From Luidia sarsii (Eukaryota; Echinodermata; Asteroidea; Paxillosida; Luidiidae), in contig OX465117.1 of assembly GCA_949987565.1 (NCBI GenBank), positions 1,964,214 through 2,028,213 on the forward strand: a DNA stretch of 64,000 bases, written 5' to 3'. Within the stretch, counting starts at the first letter, position 1, and every line of letters starts with the position of its first letter. Shown here one piece after another: positions 42,455-52,245 of this stretch. Under the pieces are notes generated by a model that did not search any database, had not been told where the DNA came from, and worked only from the letters and a program-made list of their open reading frames with translations. The translations under genes and the position numbers were made by a program.

Positions 42455-45400
42455 AAAAAAACTGAAAACGAACATTTCCAGAAAATGTTGTGATAAAAAA
42501 AGAGAACTAACCTCTGTAAGATATTTACAGCCTGTGTGTGCATACAGCACTACACAACAGTCAACCGGAAGAGAGCACCTGCAAAGAAAAATACACTTTG
42601 CTCGATAATATCTGAATCATTATTCTCCCGACAGAGCTAAAACTTGGTCTGCAAATAGGCCTGGAAAACACCTATGCATCAGCGTTGAAACATCTGAAAT
42701 CGAACATAGTATAAACATTTTATGATCAAGCAAAGAGAACCAACCTCTGTCAGATGGGCAGCTTGTGTTGTGTGTGCATGCAGCAGTACGCAACAGTCAG
42801 TCGGCGGAGAGCACCTGCAAAGAAAAATACATTTTGCTCGTTATATTTCATTAATTATTACTTTGACAGAGCTAAAACTTCGCCTGCAAACAGGCCTGGA
42901 AAACACCTATGCATCAGCGTTGACAAATCTGAAATCGAACATAGTATGAAGATTTTATGATCAAGCAAAGAGAACCAACCTCTGTCAGCTGGGCAGCTTG
43001 TGTGTGAATCCAGCAGTACGCAACAGTCAATCGGTGGAGAGAACCAGCAAAGAAAAATACACTTTGCTCGTTAATATCTCATTCATTAATCTCCTGACAG
43101 AGCTAAAACCTCGCCTACAAACAGGCCTGGAAAACACCTATGCATCAGCGTTGAAAAATCTGAAATCAAACATAGTATGATGATTTTATGATCAAGCAAA
43201 GAGAACCAACCTCTGTCAGCTGGGCAGCTTGTGTGTGCATCCAGCAATACGCAACAGTCAATCGGTGGAGAGAACCAGCAAAGAAAAATTCACTTTGCTT
43301 GTTTATATCTCATTCATTATTCTCATGACAAAGCTAACACTTGGCCTGCTAACAGGTCTGCAAAACACCTATGCATCAGCGTTGAACAATCTGAAATCGG
43401 ACATAGTATGATGATTTTATGATCAAGCAAAGAGAACCAACCTCCGTCAGCTAGGCAGCTTGTGTGTACATGCAGCAGTACACAACAGTCAGTCGGCAGA
43501 GAGCACCTGCAAAGAAAAATACATTTTGCTCGGTAATATCTCATTCATTATTCTCCTGACAGAGCTAAAACTTCGCCTGCAAACAGGCCTGGAAAACACC
43601 TATGTATCAGCGTTGACAAATCTGAAATCAAACATAGTATGATGATTTTATGATCAGGCAAACAGAACCAACCTTTGTCAGCTGGGCAGCTTGTGTGTGA
43701 ATGCAGCAGTACACAACAGTCAGTCGGCGGAGAGCACCTGCAAAGAAAAATACATTTTGCTGGTTAATATCTCATTCATTATTCTCTTGACAGAGCTAAA
43801 ACTTCGCCTGCAAACAGGCCTGGAAAACACCTATGCATCAGCGTTGGAAAATCTGAAATCGAACATAGTATGATGATTTTATGATCAGGCAAACAGAACC
43901 AACCTCTGTAAGCTGGGCAGCTTGTGTGTGCATGCAGCAGTACACAACAGTCAGTCGGCAGAGAGCACCTGCAAAGAAAAATACATTTTGCTCGGTAATA
44001 TCTCATTCATTATTCTCTTGACAGAGCTAAAACTTCGCCTGCAAACAGGCCTGGAAAACACCTATGCATCAGCGTTGAAAAATCTGAAATCGAACATAGT
44101 ATGAAGATTTTATGCTCAAGCAAAGAGAATCAACCTCTTTCAGCTAGGCAGCTGATGTGTGCATACAGCAGTACGCAACAGTCAGTCGGCGGAGAGCACC
44201 TGCAAAGAAAAATACACTTTGCTCGTTAATATCTCATTCATTATTCTCCTGACAGAGCTAAAACTTCGCCTGCAAACAGGCCTGTAAAACACCTATGCAT
44301 CAGCGTTGACAAATCTGAAATCAAACATAATATGAAGATTTTATGATCAAGCAAAGAGAACCAACCTCTGTTAGCTGGGCAGCTTGTGTGTGCATCCAGC
44401 AGTACGCAACAGTCAATCGGTGGAGAGAACCAGCAAAGAAAAATACACTTTGCTCGTTAATATCTGAATCATTATTCTCCTGACAGAGCTAAAACTTGGT
44501 CTGCAAATAGGCCTGGAAAACACCTATGCATCAGCGTTGACAAATCTGAAAGCGAACATAGTATGATGATTTTATGATCAGGCAATCAGAACAACCTCTG
44601 TCAGCTGGGCAGCTTGTGTGTTCATGCTTCAGTACACAACAGTCAGTCGGCGGTGAGCACCTGCAAAGAAAAATACATTTTGCTCGCTAATATCTCATTC
44701 ATTATTCTCTTGACAGAGCTTAAACTTTGCCTGCAAACAGGCCTGGAAAACACCTATGCATCAGCGTTGAAAAATCAGAAATCGAACATAGTATGTTGAT
44801 TTTATGATCACGCAAAGAGAATCAACCTGTGTCAGCTGTGCAGCTTGTGTGTGTATGCAGCAGTACACAACAGTCAATCGACGGAGAGCACCTGCAAAGA
44901 AAAATACACTTTGCTCGGTAATATCTCATTCATTATTCTCCTGACAGACTTAAAACTTCGCCTGCAAACAGGCCTGGAAAACACCTATGCATCAGCGTTG
45001 AAAAATCTGAAATCGAACATAGTATGAAGATTTTATGCTCAAGCAAAGAGAACCAACCTCTTTCAGCTAGGCAGCTGATGTGTGCATACAGCAGTACGCA
45101 ACAGTCAGTCGGCGGAGAGCACCTGCAAAGAAAAATACACTTTGCTCGTTAATATCTCATTCATTATTCTCATGACAAAGCTAAAACTTGGTCTCCAAAC
45201 AGGCCTGGCAAACACCTATGCATCAGCGTTGAAAAATCTGAAATCAAACATAGTATGATGATTTCATGATCAAGCAAAGAGAACCAACCTCTGTCAGCTA
45301 GGCAGCTTGTGTGTGCATACAGCAGTACACAACAGTTGGTCGGCGGAGAGCAACTGCAAAGAAAAATACACTTTGCTCGTTAATATCTCATTCATTATTC

Positions 45401-45740
45401 TCTTGACAAAGCTAAAACTTGGTCTGCCATCAGGCCTGGAAAACATCTATGCATCAGCGTTGAAAAATCTGAAATTGAACATAGTATGATGATTTTATGA
45501 TCAAGCAGAGAGAACTAACCTCTGTCTGCTAGGCAGCTTGTGTGTGCATACAGCAGTACACAACAGTCAGTCGACGCAGAGCACCTGCAAAGAAAAATAC
45601 ATTTTGCTCGTAAATATCTCATTCATTATTCTCTTCACACAGCAAAAACTTCGCCTGCAAACAGGCCTAGGAAAACCCATTAAACCCGTTAATATCTCAT
45701 TCATTATTCTCATGACAAAGCTAAAAAATTGTCCTGCAAA

Positions 45741-46206
45741 CACTATGAACATCTAAACCGTGAAAATGAGGGTGAAAATGTAATTTAGCCGTGAAAAGAA
45801 AATTCACCGTGTTTTCACCCCTATTTCATGGCACACAGTTAGCCAAGTCATTTTCAAGGTGTTTTAACCAGTGGCCTCCAAGGCCACATTCCTGGTGGTA
45901 AATGGCTAGAGAAGTATCTAGGAGTGGCAGGTACAAGGGCACAATACAGTACCTCTATGGGGCTGGATCGTGGTCCCTACTGGTAATTGAATTAGCCATC
46001 CCCCAAGGCTGGAGTTTGCCACCCTAGATATTCACGGGTTTTTTCCAGGAATCTTTAGTGACCTAAAGATGTCCTTATCAGGTCAGAGAAGAGATTTTGT
46101 TCACGGTGAATTCACTGTAAAATGTACCGTGAAATCACAGTAATTTTTTAGTTCCACGGCGAAATGACATTTTCACCCCCTTTTCAAGGTTTACATGTTC
46201 ATAGTG
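45741..46206. mobile_element. Non-autonomous CACTA-like DNA transposon inserted in the array edge
   Basis: The ends are perfect inverted copies, CACTATGAAC and GTTCATAGTG. Imperfect inversion continues inward about 60 bp (left: accgtgaaaatgagggtgaa; right, reversed: accttgaaaagggggtgaa). AAA stands on both sides, a possible 3-bp target duplication. Many GTGAAA or TTTCAC motifs lie beneath the ends. CACTA/EnSpm-type (CMC) elements are known for CACTA termini, 2-4 bp duplications and subterminal repeats. No transposase frame is present. Degenerate satellite lies on both sides. Confidence 0.6.
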
Positions 46207-46616
46207 AAACATGTCTTCAAAAATCTTATCGATCAGTATCAAAATATCTGTATTTGAACTGAGTATGATGAATATATGATCAAGCCAAGAACACTAACCT
46301 CTGTGGGGTTGGCTTTTGATGGTTGGTGTTTGTGGTTTAGTTGTTGGGGTTTTGGGCTGAGGGTTTGGGTTTGGGGGTTTGGGGTTTGGAGTTTGGGGTT
46401 TGGATTTGGGGGTTAGGGGTTTGGGGTTTGGGGTTTGGGGTTTGAGGTTGGGGTTTGGGTTAAAAAAAACTGAAATTGAACATTTCCAGATAAATATGTG
46501 ATAAAAAAAAGAGAACTTACCTCTGTAATAAAGGCAGCTTGTGTGTCCATACAGCAGTACACAACTATATTCTTGACGAAGCTAAAACTTGGTCTGCTAA
46601 CAGGCCATGAAAAATC
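46207..46616. repeat. Degenerate satellite monomers at array edge
   Basis: The order of satellite landmarks is kept with many changes: atcagtatcaaaatatctg, gagtatgatgaatatatgatc, then aactatattcttgacgaagc and ggtctgctaacaggcc. Divergence is far higher than inside the array. Confidence 0.8.
46304..46461 (+). repeat. Degenerate G-rich monomer block 15
   Basis: Starts ctgtggggttggcttttgat and ends before taaaaaaaactgaaattgaa, the same flanks as the internal blocks. Its core is a more regular run of TTTGGGG units than variants A or B, so it may be closer to the ancestral form. G-quadruplex potential is strong. Confidence 0.8.
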
Positions 46617-46734
46617 TATCCATCAGTATTTGAATAAATAAGACTTGAGGCTTTGCATGGTGGGTGAATCAATATAGGAAGGTTTGCTGTGACACCATGT
46701 GTCACCGCAAACATTCCTATATCCATCAGTATTT
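46617..46734. mobile_element. Small foldback insertion between 15-bp direct repeats
   Basis: TATCCATCAGTATTT occurs at 46,617-46,631 and again at 46,720-46,734, in the satellite context. The DNA between holds a hairpin: tataggaaggtttgctgtga against its inverted partner ending caaacattcctata (about 46,672-46,719). The arm resembles the ends of the foldback element at 57,469-57,719. Confidence 0.55.
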
Positions 46735-46838
46735 AAAAATCTGAATTCGAACATAGTATGATGAATATATGATCGAGCAAAGAGAACAAACCTCTGTCAT
46801 CTGAGCGAGGGAGCTTGTTTGTACAGAGACCAGCAGTC

Positions 46839-46971
46839 GATTTCACCAAACCCATCGTAACTTACGATCAATCGCAAGGCGATGAACGATATAAACCATA
46901 GTCTATCACAACTTACGATGGGTTATCCATCGTAAGTTGAGTTACGATACATCGTAAGGCTTTGTGAAATC
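46839..46971. mobile_element. Foldback (MITE-like) insertion in a satellite monomer
   Basis: Ends gatttcaccaaa and tttgtgaaatc are inverted. In the middle 46,909-46,921 and 46,927-46,939 are a perfect 13-bp inverted repeat (caacttacgatgg) with a 5-nt loop. The insertion splits the satellite landmark between cagcag and cagtacacac. Confidence 0.6.
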
Positions 46972-47258
46972 CACCTCAGTACACACAGTTCGTCGGCGGA
47001 GAGTAGCTGGAAGGGAAAAATACACTTTGCACGTCAAAATCTCCTTCATTATTATCTTGACGAAGCTTAAAGTTGGCCTGCTAACAGGGCTTGAAAAAAC
47101 CTATCGATCAGTATAAACAAATCTGAAATAGAGCATATATAGTAAGATGAATATATGGTCAAGCAAAGAGAACTAACCCCTGTCAACTAGGCAGCTTACG
47201 CGTGCTGAGAGTAGTACACAACCATCAGTTGTCGGCAGAAATCATTCATAAAACAACC
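46972..47258. repeat. Last recognisable satellite monomers, strongly diverged
   Basis: Landmarks survive as cggcggagagtagctgg, cttgacgaagcttaaagttg, ctatcgatcagtataaacaa and aagcaaagagaactaacccc. Similarity continues faintly past 47,300 (ttacgctttgcttgttattt), overlapping the first exon and first intron of the candidate gene that follows. Confidence 0.7.
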
Positions 47259-48536
47259 ATGTCCCAAGAATTATCAAGAACAGACACTGGAGATTTACAA
47301 GGTAAACATTACGCTTTGCTTGTTATTTTCCTGAGTTATAATTAGTAGATTGTAAAATTTGGATGTTGGTAGACCTTGATTTACTTAAAACACTAGTGTA
47401 GAAGTTTATCTATTTCAAGGCAACGGGGGCAATACCCTGCCCATCAGTGCGCTGCGCTTCAACAAAGACTTAACTGTAGCAGTCAGTGGAAATCGATAGA
47501 TAGTAGGCCTACAATGCTATCTTCGTTTCATCAGAGGATTAAAGATAACCTGATAAGGTTCCAAGGCAAATGTGGAGAACTTGTCCTTTCTCGTGAATAT
47601 CAGCTAGGGAGTTGTGCAGGGATTTATGAGTGTGACGAAAATGGGGCAAATAGGAAAGTTATGCTACGGAGGTAGATATCAACTTCAAGATTTAATTCGA
47701 GAAGCTACATTCCGAACTACTGTATGTACATTCCTGTTCCAAGGTGTGCTATAGGTAAAAGAGTATGATGATATATGAAGGATGAACATTGATTTGCTTT
47801 GTACCTTTATCTCAAGGAACTTCATAGTATCGCGCTATCACGACGTTAAGCCTGTCACGACATTAATCCGACCGGCGTTTCAGAAACCATAACAGCCATA
47901 ATCATGTCCATAATCAAGTCCATTTTTTCGGCAAGTGGTTGTGCCAGACCATTACAACTGGGGCTTTAATTTGAGTTTCTTTTTTTGTCCCAGACTTTTA
48001 TAGTGAGTATATTAAACTAAATTCTTCCCTTCCCTCAGAGTCCGAATAAGGTTACGGGACATCACTTTGAAATTCTCTATGGAAGATATCAAGGCAAATG
48101 TAACTTACTTCAATGGACAGCCAAGCACAGGTAACCCTAGAGGATTGCCTTGTAGGCAAAGGTATTGCAAATGCGTAGGGGCCTAATGCAAAACGAAACT
48201 TTTCTAAGCTTTTTAAATTTAATTTGGAATGGGATTTTAAATTACATTCCTGTGCTCTTCCCTCTATGTCTGAAATTAAAGGGTAAGCACAATCGTTTTT
48301 ACCACAAAGCTGATTCGTATACATCTATCCATCATAATGGCTTAAGGCGCTGAGCAAATTAGTCTAAAACTCCTCAAAGACCGGCCACCGTCTTACACAA
48401 TCGATATTGAAGTGTCATGGGGTGCAAGGTAGGCCTAAGTCAGCTTATCGGTGTTTTTGCGAATATGAAACTCTTTTGTAACTGACATATATTTACCTTC
48501 TCAAGCGGCTCAATCGATCCTGATATGGTGCCTTGA
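47259..48536 (+). CDS. Candidate small multi-exon gene of unknown function at the satellite edge
   Basis: Proposed exons: 47,259-47,301 (ATG in accatgt, donor gtaaac), 47,420-47,481, 47,535-47,671, 48,039-48,130, 48,380-48,428 and a final 48,506-48,536 ending TGA. Phases match at every junction, frames stay open, and the acceptors at 48,038 (ttcccttccctcag) and 48,505 (accttctcaag) are good. The product would be about 140 residues. Exon 3 encodes GKCGELVLSREYQLGSC then GIYECDENG, faintly like the cysteine end of an Ig fold, which is a guess. Weak points: the second intron is only 53 bp, translation could instead start at ATG 47,514 in exon 3's frame, and the last exon could be 48,831 onward (acceptor tgtgctcag). 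I do not recognise the family. A possible AATAAA signal is at 49,677. Confidence 0.4.
47928..47962. mobile_element. Solo arm of the foldback family seen at 63,401-63,624
   Basis: ggcaagtggttgtgccagac matches the right arm near 63,580. It lies in the intron between candidate exons 3 and 4. Confidence 0.5.
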
Positions 48537-50194
48537 AATCACCCGCCATTGGACTCACAGTGGACACGCACAGGAGGTCTTGCCGCGCCCTGTCGTGTGG
48601 TGACGTAGCGAACTGGTTCTGCATTGCGATCGGGAAAACGCAAGCCAGACGAGTTCAATAGCCTACCCTCTGTGCACAGTGATCCAAGCGCGACTCTCGT
48701 ATACAGAAAGACCCCATCCAATTGGCGGACGTGTAGGAATTCAAACCTACAATACTAGGAATATCTATGAATGCCGCCTACCCTACCATCGCCACTACCC
48801 CTCTACACACACGCACACATTGTGCTCAGCGTAGAATTGAGGAATTCAGAGCGCAGTATGCCTGACCGCAGCACTCGATCAAAGTAAAAGCGGTGCGACA
48901 ACTGAATCGCGATAATTAATTAACATTTCTATTCATAGTATGTAAAGTGATCATTTGGGTGAATCTATAATTCCTGGCTTCCCTGATTAAAAACGTTTTG
49001 TCATTCATTTGCCAAAGGGTTAGGTGTAGTCCCTGCCCTGTTGCTTATATAAAGAGCTGCCACCTCTATAACTTCTGGTGCATGTCCTTAAGGCCCTCTA
49101 GATACGCTCATTTATTGGCCTTTCTTTCATGTTTTATTTTTCATGTTTTAAGTAGAAAACTGACTGGGAATTTTAAAAATAATTAGAGATGACAGTTTTA
49201 ACCCATCTGGGTTAATGTTCATGCCCAGCTACTGGTACGAATAGGCCTATAGCTACCGATTGATGCGTGCACCATTAGTGTGTACCATCTTGATATATTG
49301 ACGGGATATATCGAATATGGAATGATATCAAAGCTAATGCATGTACTCATATTTGAAAGCATTATGAATAACCAAAGACTCAACTGTTTGCGTGCAGGCT
49401 GTATGTATTGTTTGTGTTTTGAGCGCAGCAGACGCCGTTGAATTGTATTCTGCCCGCGGTACGGTTGTAGCGCGGGCAAATGCTGTCTAAGCGAGAAGGA
49501 ATGCATTCCGAAGAGGGTTTCTTACGCAACGGGCTAAGAGCGGGCGTGGCAAATTTGCATGATGAAGAATGGGTCTAGGCCTATAAGGGTGAGAATGCAC
49601 ATGTAGATGCATTGTAGCTTGCGACCTCAGTGCAGTCTTACGGTACATGTTTTCAAATATGTTTGGAGGCAGACAAAATAAACGTTTTTGGAAATATTTC
49701 TTTCGGGCTTTTGGGGTAACGTGAATTGTATTTGAAGTTATTGCATTTACACAAAATGATTCACTGGGATATAATTTTTATGACGAAGGTCGTACAAATT
49801 TAACGTTCATACTCAAGGCGTTATGTTCCGCGGTTAGCCACGAAGATTTTCAAGAGTTTTTGCTCATCGAATTTTATCTCTGGTTTTTAATCCTGCGGTG
49901 TTTCATTTTTGTTCCGCATGCTTACGGTGTTTAATCAGACAAGCAAATGTGAACAAAGAGCCAGCTCCAACTGGTGGACTGTATAGCAAGCCGTTCCACA
50001 TTATAGTGTATTTGTCTATGCTTTATGGTTTGATCGGAATAAGGTGATTATCAAAATAGGCGACAAAATAGTGATTGCAATAACTCCCATGGTACATGTT
50101 TGGTCCACCTGAGAATGTGTATGCGCAGATTAGCCCGCTGTGCACATGCCACACTGTGCACATGCGATATGTACTTGATGAGGTTTGCCCTACT
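48537..50194. other. Non-coding stretch, no gene supported
   Basis: No convincing exon or recognised family apart from the alternative last exon near 48,831. Notable items are a CpG-richer patch at 48,540-48,735 framed by an imperfect inverted repeat (cccgccattgg and ccaattggcgg), a short CA-rich run near 48,800, and another CpG-rich patch near 49,430-49,510. Function unknown. Confidence 0.5.
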
Positions 50195-50325
50195 CCACGT
50201 ATTAATCAGCACTTTGCGCTCAGTGCTTTGCCCGATTTAATAATACAGATAGCTCGGGCGGGATTCGAACCCGAGACTACTCCTACTTTCCAGCGAAGAT
50301 GTCTTAAGCACTGGACCACCGAGCT
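50195..50325 (-). mobile_element. tRNA-derived SINE fragment, family B, with tRNA-like head
   Basis: On the minus strand, 50,325-50,251 reads as a 75-nt tRNA-like head. It has a perfect 7-bp acceptor stem (AGCTCGG with CCGAGCT), a near box A, and a perfect box B (GGGTTCGAATCCC). The anticodon arm does not fold well, so a working tRNA gene is unlikely. The tail carries CGGGCAAAGCACTGAGC, shared with fragments at 56,806, 60,485 and 62,400. Confidence 0.65.
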
Positions 50326-50387
50326 GGTCGGGGTCGCCCGGCGGATTCGAATCTGTATAGTGGTAAGTTGCTACAGCAACTTTAGCC

Positions 50388-50487
50388 CTTTTACTCTTTT
50401 TTTAACATTCTTTTATTTCGACCGTCGTACAAGTACGAGTACAAGTACGACGGTCGAAATAAAAAAATGTTTAAAAAGGAGTAAAAG
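50388..50487. repeat. Large palindrome, 43-bp arms
   Basis: Arms 50,388-50,430 and 50,445-50,487 pair with three mismatches. The inner part (cgaccgtcgtac) is perfect, and the centre is aagtacgagtacaa. It sits 62 bp from the tRNA-like head, so it may be part of a composite element. Confidence 0.8.
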
Positions 50488-51414
50488 TGCTTAAATTACT
50501 GAAGCTAAACGTGTATCATATGTTTTTTGTGAAGGAAAATCTAATTCAATGAGGGGTTGGCCTACTCGGCGTAATGAGCACTGTTTCCTGCCGATTGCGA
50601 CTGTTACTACACACCGCATGAATGCATATGGTAAGATACCACGATTTATGTTGTGCATTCGGAACATTAGGTCTACATTCTACAACAAACAATAAGGAAC
50701 TCCAATTTCAAATACTCAGCCTCCTTTTCTCTATTAATTTTACTTGAATTGTTACCAATTGGGGAACTTGGTGAACTGCTTCCTCCTGTCCTCCATCATG
50801 TATACTCCGCATACGAGTAAACCTTCATGACTCTTGAATTTGCTACATTGAATTTGCTACATTGTTTCACGGTGTAAATGAACACGGCAGAACAATGTAA
50901 TAATACACACTATTTATGATGTAGCAAACTGCGTTTTGTGTCCAATTTGAGCCTAAAAATCATTACTTATCTATCTACCATATCCCAAAGTCCCTATCTT
51001 ATTAAAACCTTACCTTGTTTCTCGCCACATATGGTAAATTCCGTGAGTTCTTCCAATCAATTCAACCATTTTTCCACATTGAATTTCGCGCAGGAAAAGT
51101 GGCGTTCTTACCCGTCAATGAAGCTGTATTGCATGTGTACGTTCAACGTGCGCGCGTGTACCGTACATGTACTGTATGTACATATACAGTGCATTGTGTA
51201 CACAAGCCAAAAAGAGTCACAACATCCAAGATGGCTGCCGCCATCAAAGATAGGAGAGCTAATCTGATTGGACCAAAGTTTTAATTCCTACTTAGAAAAC
51301 CAGAGGGAAATGTTATATTTCGCAAACTGAAACAGTTTTGTAATTTGTTTTATTTGCCTAAACTCTATTTATAAATGAGAATTATTAAAAGCCTATTTCA
51401 GGGAATTAAAATAC
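50488..51414. other. Non-coding stretch
   Basis: No supported exon. Near 51,228-51,282 there is a small frame (ATG in aagatgg, 17 codons) overlapping caagatggctgccgccat, which resembles a YY1 site, followed by ctgattgg, a possible inverted CCAAT box. This could be promoter-like or part of a repeat; similar caagatggc/gccatcttg motifs occur at 53,760 and in the element at 58,079-58,686. Confidence 0.4.
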
Positions 51415-51538
51415 TTGAGATATCGATAACGCCGACACTTTTTTTTCTATGACGGTTCGGAGAAATGCTTTGCATTGAGATATCAGGAACGCCGACACTT
51501 TTTTTCTATCTATGACGGTTCGGGGAAATGCTTTGCGT
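51415..51538. repeat. Two-copy direct tandem repeat, about 60 bp
   Basis: ttgagatatc...aacgccgacac...ctatgacggttcgg occurs at 51,415 and again at 51,475 with small differences (gataac/ggaac, an extra ctat). Confidence 0.8.
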
Positions 51539-51699
51539 TTTACGTTGAATTGAAGCAAAGCCACATTGCTTGGTAAGATTTTTAGAGTTTAAATCTCCAA
51601 CGGGACTGGCTTTAGCCACCAGATGATTTTGGGGCAGTTTTAACGTAAGTGAAATGTTCATATATATCACGCATTTTTTTCAATAGTATGCAAGAATTT

Positions 51700-52045
51700 T
51701 GCAAACTGATTACTGACTAAAATGACCAAAAAGCGTGACGTTTCGATCCTATCACACAAGTATCAGTATCACTATATATTGGTATCATCAGTATCACTAA
51801 TACTGTAGTAGTACTAGTAGTAGTAGTAGTAGTACTACTAGTAGTACTAGTTACTAGTACTAGTAGTAGTACATGTAGTACTACTACTAGTACTAGTAGT
51901 ACTAGTAGCAGTAGTAGTTTTGGGACCTTTCTCAAAGGCAGAATGACAGGGGCAAAACAAATATGAAGGGGCGATTAACAGGGACATGGATGACAGACAG
52001 AGGACAAAGGGGATAGTGGTAGGGTGAGATCAAAGGGAAGGTCAG
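51700..52045 (-). mobile_element. Dispersed repeat with GATCGAAACGTC-like core, interrupted by a microsatellite
   Basis: On the plus strand, gcaaactgattactgactaa and gacgtttcgatcct (51,705-51,755) and cctttctcaaaggcagaatg (51,927 on), then a purine-rich stretch, match the inverse of copies at 56,110-56,345 and 60,945-61,170. An AGT repeat splits this copy. Confidence 0.6.
51796..51915. repeat. AGT/ACT trinucleotide microsatellite
   Basis: Imperfect runs of agt and act, with several inversions of orientation that make it locally self-complementary. Confidence 0.9.
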
Positions 52046-52245
52046 GGGTTTGGGTAGTAATTGGGCAGTGGAAGGGGGAAACAAGAAAAGTTGGAATAGA
52101 GATGTAGGGGGAGTGAGAACAAAAGGGGGATTGGTAAAAAATGGGTACACATGCAAGGTTTTAATCTTAAAGATCCAGTGCAGCATCCTTGGTTCCTGCC
52201 TTCACCCTTCACTGGGCTAATCCCCACATCTGGATCCCTCTTCAA

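Larger units (their letters stand above)
1..45740. repeat. 231-bp tandem satellite array, left end outside window
   Basis: The same roughly 231-bp unit recurs head to tail, about 195-200 copies by division. Landmarks recur at 535, 766, 997, 1228 and 1459, exactly 231 apart. Conserved pieces are GCAAACAGGCCTGGAAAACA, TATGATGATTTTATGATCA and ACCAACCTCTGTCAGCTGGG. Subfamilies differ after the GCAGCTTGTGTGTG landmark: catgcagcagtacacaac, catgcagcagtacaaaac, catccagcagtacgcaac, catacagcagtacacaac (with gtcgacgg) and catgcttcagtacacaac. Each unit holds a small hairpin, GCCTG-CAAA-CAGGC. No spacer sequence separates units. Because 231 is a multiple of three, short frames recur in register, but they begin at TTG and end at the shared TGA. 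A centromeric or heterochromatic role is possible but not shown by the sequence. Confidence 0.97.

Noticed and set aside
4955..42608. Gly/Phe/Val-rich and, on the other strand, Pro/Asn/Lys-rich frames over the G blocks
   Set aside because: Low-complexity translations of the TTTGGGG-like repeat.
163..43544. 93-94-codon minus-strand frames in the array
   Set aside because: Antisense shadows of the same monomers; they vary with single-base indels and have no independent support.
75..45489. Dozens of 60-codon frames on the plus strand (CVHAAVHNSQSAEST type)
   Set aside because: They start at TTG, recur because 231 is a multiple of three, end at the shared TGA, and have no splice or promoter context. 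They are satellite, not a gene family.
1..45740. CRISPR array
   Set aside because: Units are contiguous with no unique spacers, and the setting is eukaryotic.
1..45740. CENP-B box in each monomer (cttcgcctgcaaacagg)
   Set aside because: Resembles CTTCG...AAACGGG but with one extra base and a mismatched end; key positions do not match.
46304..46461. Telomeric repeat
   Set aside because: Units are mainly TTTGGGG, not the animal TTAGGG, and lie inside a satellite monomer.
47259..47481. Assigning the first two candidate exons to a WD40 protein
   Set aside because: NTLPISALRFN recalls a WD-repeat segment, but the later exons do not continue a WD pattern.
50251..50325. Functional tRNA gene
   Set aside because: Acceptor stem and box B are good, but the anticodon arm does not fold and box A has a mismatch. 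SINE head is the better reading.
50096..50494. 132-codon plus-strand frame
   Set aside because: It runs through the SINE fragment and the palindrome in antisense; not protein-like.
51717..51935. 72-codon minus-strand frame rich in Val, Leu and Thr
   Set aside because: Translation of the AGT/ACT microsatellite.
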